A DNA stretch of 20,391 nucleotides from an uncultured Bacteroidota bacterium (GTDB lineage Bacteria; Bacteroidota; Bacteroidia; Chitinophagales; Chitinophagaceae): NCBI GenBank assembly GCA_946479535.1, contig CAMLGP010000002.1, forward strand, positions 1-20,391, in the 5' to 3' direction. Below are positions 8,365-14,549 of the stretch, piece by piece. The notes below the pieces were generated by a model. The model saw nothing but the letters and a program-made list of their open reading frames with translations. It did no database searches and was not told the DNA's origin. Numbering within the stretch: position 1 is the first letter of the stretch; each line of letters begins with the position of its first letter. Both the position numbers and the translations under genes were made by a program.

Positions 8365-8365
8365 T
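8331..8365 (+). terminator. Hairpin terminator downstream of the SAM hydrolase
   Basis: A 14-bp stem with one A-C mismatch (8331-8344 aaagaggctatctc with 8352-8365 gagacagcctcttt) and a 7-nt loop ggatttt, with A-tract on the left and T-run on the right. It is about 100 nt past the SAM hydrolase stop and upstream of the cytoskeletal operon. The arm at 8254-8264 can pair with the same right arm, perfectly over 11 bp, so two alternative folds are possible. Confidence 0.6.
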
Positions 8366-8391
8366 GCATTGGGATTGTTAGTAAGCCCACA

Positions 8392-8414
8392 CTTGTGCAG
8401 AACTTATCCACAAG
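8392..8414. promoter_or_regulatory. Inverted repeat with a DnaA-box sequence upstream of the actin-bactofilin operon
   Basis: CTTGTG (8392-8397) and CACAAG (8409-8414) form an inverted repeat with an 11-nt spacer. It contains a perfect DnaA-box sequence TTATCCACA (8404-8412) facing a near-match TTCTGCACA on the other strand (8394-8402). It is 88 nt before the actin start, so it may be an operator or a chance match. There is no cluster of boxes that would suggest an origin. Confidence 0.3.
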
Positions 8415-8502
8415 CCTGCTCCCGAATGCAAAATGCCGTCCCGGCCTTTAAAATAATTGTAAATTCAGTTCACATAATCTCCAAACTCCAATAGATACTG
8501 TT

Positions 8503-9546
8503 ATGAACAACGCTACTATCAACTTCCCGAGTATTTTCGAAACAGCTTTCGGAAATACTGAAAACTCAGCAAAAGATCTTCTTAACGGACTAAAAATTAA
8601 AAGAGGTGAGAAATGGTATTTAGTCGGCAACCTCGCCAGGAAAGGAGCTGTTAGTCCAGGGCGCGTGGTTAATGCCGCGCCTACTGAAGAAGATTTTGAT
8701 ATCCTGTTCCGCTCTGCCATTACCAATGTTGTAGAAAAGGTGGAGCATCCTTTTGTAATCACACTTGGGTTTCCTTTCTCCACATACAATGTTTACAAAT
8801 CAGCTGCAGAGCATTATTTGGCCAAACGCCATTTCATGCTGGATTACGATACAAGAACTTTTAATCTCAAAGGCAGCATTCGAAAGAACACATTCATAGT
8901 TGACCAGTATGAAGTGATCCCTGAAATAGTAGGTGGTATTATTGGTCTGAAAAAAATATTGCCGCATGCTGAAAATGAAAACTTCATTGCCCTAAGTTTT
9001 GGCTTTGGCACAATGGAAGGCGCACTGGCAAGTTCAGATGGCCTGGTGCATCGGACCAATTTCAGTTCACATGGTATTCGTTATGTGATCAATAATCTGG
9101 GCCGTGAACTCAGCCAGAAATATTTCCTGGAAATGAAGAATGAATACCAGCTGGATGAAGCTTTCATCAAAGGATCATTGTTTACAAACAGAAAGCGTAT
9201 TGATCTTACTGACCTGAAAAAAGAATTGCTCACCCAGTATTACAAAGAAGTAGTATCGCCTCAATTGCGCAAACATTTCACAGATGCTGATCTGGAGAGT
9301 TGCGACAAGATCTACCTCATGGGTGGTGGCGCCAATTATACTGAACTGTATGATGCAATAAGGGAAGAGTTCGCTGGATTTATTCCTGTAGAAGTTGCCC
9401 CGCATCCAGAGTATATCATCAGTATTGGCTACCTCTATAATTCATTGAGGATATCTGATAACAAGGCTACACGCTGTATTGGCATTGACCTGGGAAATGC
9501 TACAACTGCTGTTTCGTATTTTGAAAACCCGGGAATGAACGTGTAG
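8503..9546 (+). CDS. ParM/StbA-like actin ATPase, apparently circularly permuted
   Basis: Actin-fold protein of 347 residues, related to ParM/Alp filament-forming ATPases but with reordered motifs. The start INFPSIFETAF (6-16) and KWYLVGNLARKGA (37-49) match the stretch that in ParM-like proteins follows the first nucleotide-binding hairpin. Next come FVITLGFPFSTY (84-95), YEVIPEIVGG (136-145), a phosphate-2 region FIALSFGFGTMEGALA (161-176), the adenosine motif DKIYLMGGGANY (268-279) and the C-terminal helix PEYIISIGYLYNSL (302-315). A short linker (SDNKATR) then leads to the phosphate-1 motif IGIDLGNATTAV (326-337), which is normally N-terminal. The in-frame codons upstream of ATG 8503 run to a stop at 8449 without such a motif, so it was not missed. 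In phosphate-2 the usual Asp is Ser165. The bactofilin gene starts 9 nt downstream. A polymerising cytoskeletal ATPase is inferred; plasmid partition is unlikely in this chromosomal setting. Confidence 0.85.
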   Translation: MNNATINFPSIFETAFGNTENSAKDLLNGLKIKRGEKWYLVGNLARKGAVSPGRVVNAAPTEEDFDILFRSAITNVVEKVEHPFVITLGFPFSTYNVYKSAAEHYLAKRHFMLDYDTRTFNLKGSIRKNTFIVDQYEVIPEIVGGIIGLKKILPHAENENFIALSFGFGTMEGALASSDGLVHRTNFSSHGIRYVINNLGRELSQKYFLEMKNEYQLDEAFIKGSLFTNRKRIDLTDLKKELLTQYYKEVVSPQLRKHFTDADLESCDKIYLMGGGANYTELYDAIREEFAGFIPVEVAPHPEYIISIGYLYNSLRISDNKATRCIGIDLGNATTAVSYFENPGMNV

Positions 9547-9555
9547 AATTAATTA

Positions 9556-10020
9556 ATGAAACTCGACAGCCTGTTAAGCTCCGCTCATCGCAAGGATAGC
9601 TTCCTTATTCCTAAAGAGATGATGATCACCGGTACCATCCAGACGGATTCACCGGGACAGATCGCCGGTATAATCAATGGTGATGTACTTACCAAGAGCC
9701 GGATCATAATTCTCAAAGAAGGAATTATCAATGGAGATGTTACTGCAGATGAATTGCTTGTTTATGGAAAGATCAATGGCCATGTGAAGAGTTGCAATAA
9801 GATCAATGTCCAGAGCGGTGCTGTCATTAAAGGAAATATCAACACCGCAGAGATCCATATGGAGAAGAATGCGAAGATTGGTGGCATCATCACCAAATCA
9901 GACGTTCAGACCCTCACTAAGACCAAAGAAACTTCAAAGAAGAAGGAAGCTCCTGTTTCAACTATTGAACCGGCACCTGCCGCCAAAGATCAGAACACGG
10001 AGCGGCAGGCCTGGTTCTAA
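9556..10020 (+). CDS. Bactofilin (polymer-forming cytoskeletal protein)
   Basis: Bactofilin (DUF583) of 154 residues, a nucleotide-independent cytoskeletal polymer built from a right-handed beta-helix. The helix core is about residues 20-112, with repeated rungs such as MITGTIQTDSPGQIAGIING, EGIINGDVTADELLVYGKIN, SCNKINVQSGAVIKGNI and AEIHMEKNAKIGG. The N-terminal tail (MKLDSLLSSAHRKDSF) and the Lys/Pro-rich C-terminal tail (about 113-154) are low-complexity, as usual for bactofilins, where tails mediate membrane or partner binding. It follows the actin-like gene by 9 nt (tagaattaattaATG), so the two are almost certainly co-transcribed. Bactofilins more often neighbour M23 peptidases, and none is present here. 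Confidence 0.93.
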   Translation: MKLDSLLSSAHRKDSFLIPKEMMITGTIQTDSPGQIAGIINGDVLTKSRIIILKEGIINGDVTADELLVYGKINGHVKSCNKINVQSGAVIKGNINTAEIHMEKNAKIGGIITKSDVQTLTKTKETSKKKEAPVSTIEPAPAAKDQNTERQAWF

Positions 10021-10021
10021 A

Positions 10022-10117
10022 ATGGTATTTTCTCTTCAAACCATTTCTCCTGTTCGTAATGGTAACTCACAATCGGTAGCTGAATATTTACAGGCATCGC
10101 TCAACAACCGAACGTGA
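10022..10117 (+). CDS. Possible short ORF after bactofilin (31 aa)
   Basis: An ATG 1 nt after the bactofilin stop opens a 31-codon frame (MVFSLQTISPVRNGNSQSVA and onward, ending QASLNNRT). It is supported only by its position and by a 4-nt GTGA overlap with the next short frame, an arrangement often seen in translationally coupled genes. The sequence is not recognised. It could equally be the tail of an out-of-frame read-through of the bactofilin gene, since the same frame is open back to about 9806. Confidence 0.2.
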   Translation: MVFSLQTISPVRNGNSQSVAEYLQASLNNRT

Positions 10118-10194
10118 AACCGATCTTCATCTCTGCCAATCTGACAGCCAGCTTCCTTGCTTTTCTACTGGTATTTACTTATTACACTTTGTAG
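10114..10194 (+). CDS. Possible small single-pass membrane peptide (26 aa)
   Basis: The frame opens with GTG at 10114, overlapping the TGA of the preceding short ORF, and encodes 26 residues with one strongly hydrophobic segment (LTASFLAFLLVFTYYTL), a plausible membrane anchor after a short KPIFISAN head. If real it would be the fourth product of the actin-bactofilin operon and could tether the polymers to the membrane. It is not recognised and has no independent support; a chance hydrophobic frame is quite possible. Confidence 0.2.
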   Translation: MKPIFISANLTASFLAFLLVFTYYTL

Positions 10195-10274
10195 AGTGGT
10201 TGTCTCTTATAATAATTTCCTTCCCGAGTTTAGAAAATCTGTTGCCATCTTCCTGCATATCTGTTGCAGTTTCT

Positions 10275-10420
10275 TCGGTTCTCATTCGGTTCTCATTCGA
10301 CTCTCATTCGACTCTCATTCGACTCTCGGTCGTTTAGTAGCCAGGTTATAGCAGAATGTCAGGTTGTTCTCTTCGGCCCTGGTCGAATCAGAGTCGAATA
10401 AGAGTCGAATAAGAGTCGAG
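10275..10420. repeat. Inverted array of 11-nt tandem repeats between convergent genes
   Basis: The left arm (10275-10332) has five 11-nt units: two tcggttctcat, two tcgactctcat and one tcgactctcgg. The right arm (10383-10420) has three units of tcgaat(c/a)agag plus a partial, which is the reverse complement with one change per unit. The 50-nt centre carries ccagg/cctgg, which can also pair. The whole can fold into a long hairpin between the convergent cytoskeletal operon and purU, suggesting a bidirectional terminator or protein-binding array. The rest of 10195-10447 is AT-rich and shows no supported gene. Confidence 0.75.
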
Positions 10421-10447
10421 TGAAGGTTGAAGGATAATATATCTTCC

Positions 10448-11275
10448 CTACTCAAACACCACGGTCTTATTGTTGTAAACAAACACCCTATCTTCAAAAA
10501 CCATTTGTAACGCTCTGGCCAGGACGGCCTTTTCGATTTCTTTACCTGCCTTCACCATATCATCAGCAGTATAGCCATGGTTAACTGGAATGATCTGCTG
10601 TTCAATAATGGGGCCTTCATCCAAATCATTATTTACAAAATGAGCTGTTGCGCCAATCAGTTTAACGCCGCGTAACCATGCCTGCCGGTAAGGACTGGCA
10701 CCCACGAATGCAGGAAGAAAAGAGTGATGAATATTGATGATGCGATTGGGGAATTGCGCTACCAATTGAGGCGAAAGGATCCGCATGAACTTAGCCAGCA
10801 CAAGGTAATCACAACTATATTCCGAAATAAGTGATAGAATCCTTCTTTCAAATTCCTCCTTCTCAATATTCTCATGAGATACAAAATGAAAGGGCACTTC
10901 AAATCTTTGACAGATATTCTGCAGGTGATCATAATTGCCGATAACGCATTGTATTCTGGCGCCGAGCGTATTGAAGTGATGTCGTATTAGGATATCTCCC
11001 AGGCAATGATGTTCTTTGGTAACAAGCAGAATGATCTTTTTCTCCGGATCAGGATTGATCTGCACTATTGCATTGGTAGGGAGTACAGACTTAAGTCTTT
11101 GTAATAGGACTTGACTGTCCTCATTCTGTTCAGCAACCAGTCGCGTAAAGAAAAGATTGGCAATGGTATCTACATGTTCGCGCATGGAGATGATATTGCA
11201 GTCAGCAGTGGCCATTACAGTGGCAATACCTGCAACGAGGCCAACCTTGTCAATGCATTGAATGCGGACGATCAC
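10448..11275 (-). CDS. purU: Formyltetrahydrofolate deformylase
   Basis: Hydrolyses 10-formyltetrahydrofolate to formate and tetrahydrofolate, balancing one-carbon pools and supplying formate for purine synthesis. The protein has 275 residues. An N-terminal ACT domain (1-75, VRIQCIDKVGLVAGIATVMA) precedes a formyltransferase-fold domain. The catalytic set Asn181, His183 and Asp219 is visible in NRIINIHHSFLPAF and HFVNNDLDEGPII, with the same 38-residue Asn-to-Asp spacing as GAR transformylase. YDYLVLAKFMRILSP-type sequence (here CDYLVLAKFMRILSP) is diagnostic of PurU. The start is a GTG at 11275; only six codons separate it from an upstream in-frame stop, and no ATG is available before the ACT motif. 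It lies 76 nt downstream of the 278-residue unknown gene, possibly in one transcript, and faces the repeat array at its 3' end. Confidence 0.95.
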   Translation of the reverse strand: MIVRIQCIDKVGLVAGIATVMATADCNIISMREHVDTIANLFFTRLVAEQNEDSQVLLQRLKSVLPTNAIVQINPDPEKKIILLVTKEHHCLGDILIRHHFNTLGARIQCVIGNYDHLQNICQRFEVPFHFVSHENIEKEEFERRILSLISEYSCDYLVLAKFMRILSPQLVAQFPNRIINIHHSFLPAFVGASPYRQAWLRGVKLIGATAHFVNNDLDEGPIIEQQIIPVNHGYTADDMVKAGKEIEKAVLARALQMVFEDRVFVYNNKTVVFE

Positions 11276-11351
11276 GCTGCTTTTTGGATAAATTTAAAAA
11301 ATTACTGGTTAGGTATTACCGTTTTCGGTTTTTCAATCAGGAATTTTCAGG

Positions 11352-12188
11352 TTAAAACCGGATATTCTCAATATAGATTCCTGTGATGAACCAGAATCCG
11401 GAAGGTTTGTCCAGTTGCATCTCCACTTTCCAGTTACCCGTAATCTTATGCCATTCAACGCCGGTGAACATAGATACAACATATCTTCCGGTGACATTGG
11501 AATAGGTTGAGTCCATCTCACAGGCTACTTCAGTGATCTCGCTTAATTGCAGGTCTTCATACACTGACTTAAATCTATCGATCAACTTCTTCATTTCCGA
11601 TACCGTCAACGGATAATGCTCATTCAGTCTCAGCTTATCCTGGCTGATCTGTTCGGTCCAGGAGGTGGCTTCTTTACTCAAAATATAAATGATACACTCT
11701 TCCAGTGCCAGGCGCATATTTTCATACACGGGATCAGGATGAAACTGATCATAAACAAAACCATAGATCACGCCGGGAACTCTGGCATCTTCCATTTCCA
11801 TATAAAACATTTCCTCAATGGCAAAACGGTAAAGTTCACGAAGTGTCACATTAGGACTGCAAACACCAATACTGATACCATGTCTGAAAAGGAAGTTAGC
11901 CAGTTCCATCCAGGCATCATCCATTTCATGATCTGGTATTTGATTAACCGGTTTGAAGTGCGTAGGTCTGCCGATCCTTTCATATACCTTAATCATTTTC
12001 TGCTGCGCCACCTGCTCTTCAAAATCCATAATATCTTTTAGAAACCGGTTTTCTTCAGCAGGGTTGGCAACATAGTTTCCATAGGGTCCAAATTGGGCTC
12101 CTCTCTCCAACATTAATTTCATTTTGAGATAATCGTTTTCTGCATCAATCTTATCCTGACCATGCAGGTGTGAAAAATCATTTTCCAT
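11352..12188 (-). CDS. Conserved-looking protein of unknown function (278 aa)
   Basis: I do not recognise this family. It is a soluble acidic protein without signal peptide or membrane segments. The N-terminal half is helical and charged (KMKLMLERGAQFGPYGNYV, NRFLKDIMDFEEQ), and the middle has ELYRFAIEEMFYMEMED and FVYDQFHPDPVYEN. The last about 100 residues alternate strands and helices (KKLIDRFKSVYEDLQL, YVVSMFTGVEWHKITGNWK, GFWFITGIYIENIRF) in a way that could be an NTF2/SnoaL-like cone, but this is a guess. The ATG at 12188 is the only sensible start; TACATTTA, about 50 nt upstream (12239-12246 on the minus strand), is a 7 of 8 match to the -7 element. It precedes purU on the same strand. 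Confidence 0.8.
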   Translation of the reverse strand: MENDFSHLHGQDKIDAENDYLKMKLMLERGAQFGPYGNYVANPAEENRFLKDIMDFEEQVAQQKMIKVYERIGRPTHFKPVNQIPDHEMDDAWMELANFLFRHGISIGVCSPNVTLRELYRFAIEEMFYMEMEDARVPGVIYGFVYDQFHPDPVYENMRLALEECIIYILSKEATSWTEQISQDKLRLNEHYPLTVSEMKKLIDRFKSVYEDLQLSEITEVACEMDSTYSNVTGRYVVSMFTGVEWHKITGNWKVEMQLDKPSGFWFITGIYIENIRF

Positions 12189-12368
12189 ACGCGGTTCTTT
12201 TTTTAAGTGTTTAGCTTATTAATTGATTAGCGACGGATTAAATGTAGAACCTGTGGAAATGCGAGAGTAGGTGAGAAAAACAATGTTTTTTGGTAAAAAA
12301 ACGGAAAGCATTAAGAGAAGGATGCGACACACATAGGGTGCCTCCGTACTGTATAAAATACCCTGCAA

Positions 12369-13517
12369 TTAATCAAACAGGCGTCCCTGCTCCCCTGGTC
12401 TCCTGAAAATGGTAGTATCCAGGCTCCATTCTTCTTCATTCATGCCATACAGCTTACCATATTTCTTATATTGTTGTGAAACCATCTGGGCGATACTTCC
12501 TTCTCCCCGCATTCTTACGCCCCAGCGGGTATCATTCACTTTGCCATCATGACTTGCTTCAATAAGGTGCCATACCTTATCTGCCCGGTCAGGAAAGTTT
12601 TTGTATAACCAGTCGTGGAACAGAAATTTTATAGCTCCATTCAGCCGGATATAAGTATACGCAGTAAAAGTAGCTCCGCTTTCACTGGCAGCTTTCATGA
12701 TCCGTTGCATTTCATGTTCATTAAGCCCGGGTATCATGGGTCCCATCATAATTCCCATTCTTACACCAGCCTTGCTCAACTCTTCAATCACTTTCAGTTT
12801 CTGTTTAGCCGTAGTGGTACGAGGTTCCATTACCCGGCGGAGATCTTCATTAAAGGAAGTGATGGATACCATGGCAGAAACAAGCTGCTTCTTTGCCATC
12901 TCCTGCAGAATATCCTTGTCCTTTATTATCCATGAATTTTTGGTAAGGATGCCAACCGGCTGGTTGAACTCATTACATACTTCAAGCAGGGAACGGGTGA
13001 GGCGGTACTTTTGTTCGGCTGGCTGATAGCAGTCTGTGTTGCCACTGAGCATTATGGGAGTGCATTCCCATTTTGGATGCATAAGGAATTTGCGAAGCAA
13101 TTGAGGGGCATTCTTCTTCACAATGATCTTACGCTCAAAATCAAGGCCCGCACTATAGCCCCAATACTCGTGCACATTGCGCGCATAACAATAAATGCAA
13201 CCATGTTCACAACCTGCATATGGATTCATACTATAAGCCATTCCCACATCCGGACTCTCCACTTTATTCACAATGGTTTTTGATTCCTGCTCCAGATACT
13301 GGGTGGGTGAATTGTCTTCCGACCAATCGTCAACCGCCTCTATATGTTCCCTTGTCTTTTCATTCTTTAAAAACCTGTTCTTTGTGTTGAACTGTGCTCC
13401 CCTTCCCTGCAGGTATTGTGGTGCCTGGCCTTCCTGTTCTTCACTATCCGGGGAATTATTAATTTCTGTTTTCTTGGGAGTGATCTTATAATGATCCTGC
13501 TGTAATTTTTCAGACAT
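12369..13517 (-). CDS. PA0069-family radical SAM protein (SplB-related)
   Basis: Radical SAM protein of 382 residues in the PA0069/Rv2578c group, distantly related to spore photoproduct lyase; the substrate of this group is not established. The [4Fe-4S] motif is CEHGCIYC (Cys103, Cys107, Cys110), preceded by AYSMNPYAG. PIMLSGNTDCYQPAE, VGILTKNSWIIKDKDIL and MMGPMIPGLNEHEM are family-typical barrel segments. The first 90 residues include QGRGAQFNTKNRFLKN, also typical of the group. The frame is open to 13574, but the ATG at 13517 (MSEKLQQ) is preferred because the extra 19 residues (FSFSPFPGEGRHKTKS) look like read-back of non-coding DNA. It is the first of a cluster of stress and repair genes and is separated from the LigT-like gene by about 250 nt. 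Confidence 0.88.
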   Translation of the reverse strand: MSEKLQQDHYKITPKKTEINNSPDSEEQEGQAPQYLQGRGAQFNTKNRFLKNEKTREHIEAVDDWSEDNSPTQYLEQESKTIVNKVESPDVGMAYSMNPYAGCEHGCIYCYARNVHEYWGYSAGLDFERKIIVKKNAPQLLRKFLMHPKWECTPIMLSGNTDCYQPAEQKYRLTRSLLEVCNEFNQPVGILTKNSWIIKDKDILQEMAKKQLVSAMVSITSFNEDLRRVMEPRTTTAKQKLKVIEELSKAGVRMGIMMGPMIPGLNEHEMQRIMKAASESGATFTAYTYIRLNGAIKFLFHDWLYKNFPDRADKVWHLIEASHDGKVNDTRWGVRMRGEGSIAQMVSQQYKKYGKLYGMNEEEWSLDTTIFRRPGEQGRLFD

Positions 13518-13732
13518 AGATTTTGTTTTATGCCGGCCCTCCCCAGGAAAAGGAGAAAAGGAAAAGGAGAACAAAGAATCGCTGCTAACCGGGCTTCTTC
13601 ACTATACTACTCTTCATTCTCCTTAATGCAGAAAGACCTGCATCCCTGTTTTGGACGGATACTGATTAACTAGAATACCAGAACTCAAAAAAACACACTA
13701 CATGCAACAGGACAAGGGTATTTAGGGTTGAA

Positions 13733-13856
13733 CCTGATAGCTATCGGGTCATCATCTCTCTGATTAACCAAACAGTTGGCCCTGCCTGGTTGCAATCGGT
13801 AAGTTTTGAAAGGTGAAACGCTCTACCACCTGATACTTCTCCCGATTGCTATCGGG
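13733..13856. repeat. Pair of near-palindromic CCCGATnGCTATCGGG-type repeats
   Basis: cctgatagctatcggg (13733-13748), just after the LigT gene, and cccgattgctatcggg (13841-13856), inside it, are 16-mers differing at two positions, each close to the perfect palindrome cccgatagctatcggg. The second is translated in frame as part of GDPDSNRE in the LigT-like protein. I recall this palindrome as a common dispersed repeat in Bacteroidota genomes, but could not count it here. Confidence 0.55.
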
Positions 13857-14393
13857 ATCTCCAACCGGCCTTTTCAGCAGCACCATGGAATCTGCAATGA
13901 ACCGGCCTGCAAAATGTTTCTGGCTATACTCCAGCCATCCTTTCTCATATTGCCAGGGTTTTAATTTCCTTGCAATGGTGAGATGTGGCTCCATGATAAA
14001 ATGCGGTTTATTATCATCATTCAGCTTCATCAGCCGCTGTGCCTCACTACGTATCTGCTTCACCAGGCCCTGTACCGGCACTTTGGATGTAATGGTGATA
14101 AATATTGTATGAGAAGGAAAACTTCCAAAATCCTTTAGCTCAACCTTAAAAGGAGGATACCCCATGGCCACTGTCCGCAATCGGTTTATGATCCTCTCCT
14201 CCATCATCTCATACTGGAGGAAATTGACCAACCCCATATTTGGCCTGCCACCCATTCCGGATTCCACCTGGAAGGCCTCTTTGAATTCCTTCCTGATCTG
14301 CATCACACGGTTCCCCAATTCAGCATGAGGATTAACCACCAGCATGTATTCAAATACCCCATACCCGGGCATAGTCATACCTGTCAACTGCAT
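13764..14393 (-). CDS. 2H phosphoesterase / 2'-5' RNA ligase (LigT) family protein, first motif degenerate
   Basis: LigT-like protein of 209 residues. The 2H family uses two HxT/S motifs to act on 2'-5' or cyclic phosphodiester bonds in RNA or nucleotides. The second motif is clear (PHLTIAR, His137), and the surrounding pattern fits (GYPPFKVELKDFGSFPSHTIF, LVKQIRSEAQRL). The position expected for the first motif reads GRPNMGLVNF, with Asn52 (codon at 14238-14240) where His is expected and Gly54 where Thr is expected. It may therefore be inactive or have altered chemistry. The tail contains GDPDSNRE, encoded by a palindromic repeat. Starts at 14393, 14378 or 14372 are all possible. It is divergent from umuD with a 156-nt shared upstream region. 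Confidence 0.8.
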   Translation of the reverse strand: MQLTGMTMPGYGVFEYMLVVNPHAELGNRVMQIRKEFKEAFQVESGMGGRPNMGLVNFLQYEMMEERIINRLRTVAMGYPPFKVELKDFGSFPSHTIFITITSKVPVQGLVKQIRSEAQRLMKLNDDNKPHFIMEPHLTIARKLKPWQYEKGWLEYSQKHFAGRFIADSMVLLKRPVGDPDSNREKYQVVERFTFQNLPIATRQGQLFG

Positions 14394-14451
14394 AACCCAT
14401 CTGTTTAAAATAATAAAAAGTACTTACCCATATTCTTAGCATAAATTTACT

Positions 14452-14478
14452 AATATTTTTAGTTTTACCAAAAATATT
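14452..14478. promoter_or_regulatory. Inverted repeat, candidate operator between ligT-like and umuD genes
   Basis: AATATTTTT (14452-14460) and AAAAATATT (14470-14478) are perfect 9-bp inverted arms with a 9-nt spacer, in the middle of the divergent intergenic region. A dyad here could bind a repressor that co-controls both genes, for example under DNA damage, but the region is very AT-rich and chance is a real alternative. TAAATTTA on the minus strand just beside it is a 7 of 8 -7 match for the LigT-like gene. Confidence 0.3.
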
Positions 14479-14549
14479 TCTGACCTTTAGGATGCAAACC
14501 GATTTCACATATTGCCTATGGATCAACACCAGGCTTAAATAATTTTTAT

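Noticed and set aside
8404..8412. Replication origin suggested by a perfect DnaA box near a ParM-like gene
   Set aside because: Only one perfect and one imperfect box, no AT-rich unwinding repeats, and no dnaA, dnaN or rep gene nearby.
8503..9546. Plasmid partition ParM with a ParR/parC system
   Set aside because: The downstream gene is a bactofilin, no small DNA-binding ParR is present, and the surroundings are chromosomal.
10275..10420. CRISPR array
   Set aside because: Units are 11 nt with no spacers between them and are arranged as inverted tandem blocks.
12283..12336. Short basic plus-strand frame (MFFGKKTESIKRRMRHT) in the gap after the radical SAM gene
   Set aside because: Only 17 codons, no context or recognisable similarity.
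13518..13574. 19-codon N-terminal extension of the radical SAM frame
   Set aside because: Pro/Gly/Ser-rich sequence unlike the family; the ATG at 13517 gives the usual N-terminus.
14492..14542. 16-codon frame (MQTDFTYCLWINTRLK) ending 7 nt before umuD, a possible leader peptide
   Set aside because: Too short to separate from chance, with no attenuator-like hairpins or codon bias to support leader control.
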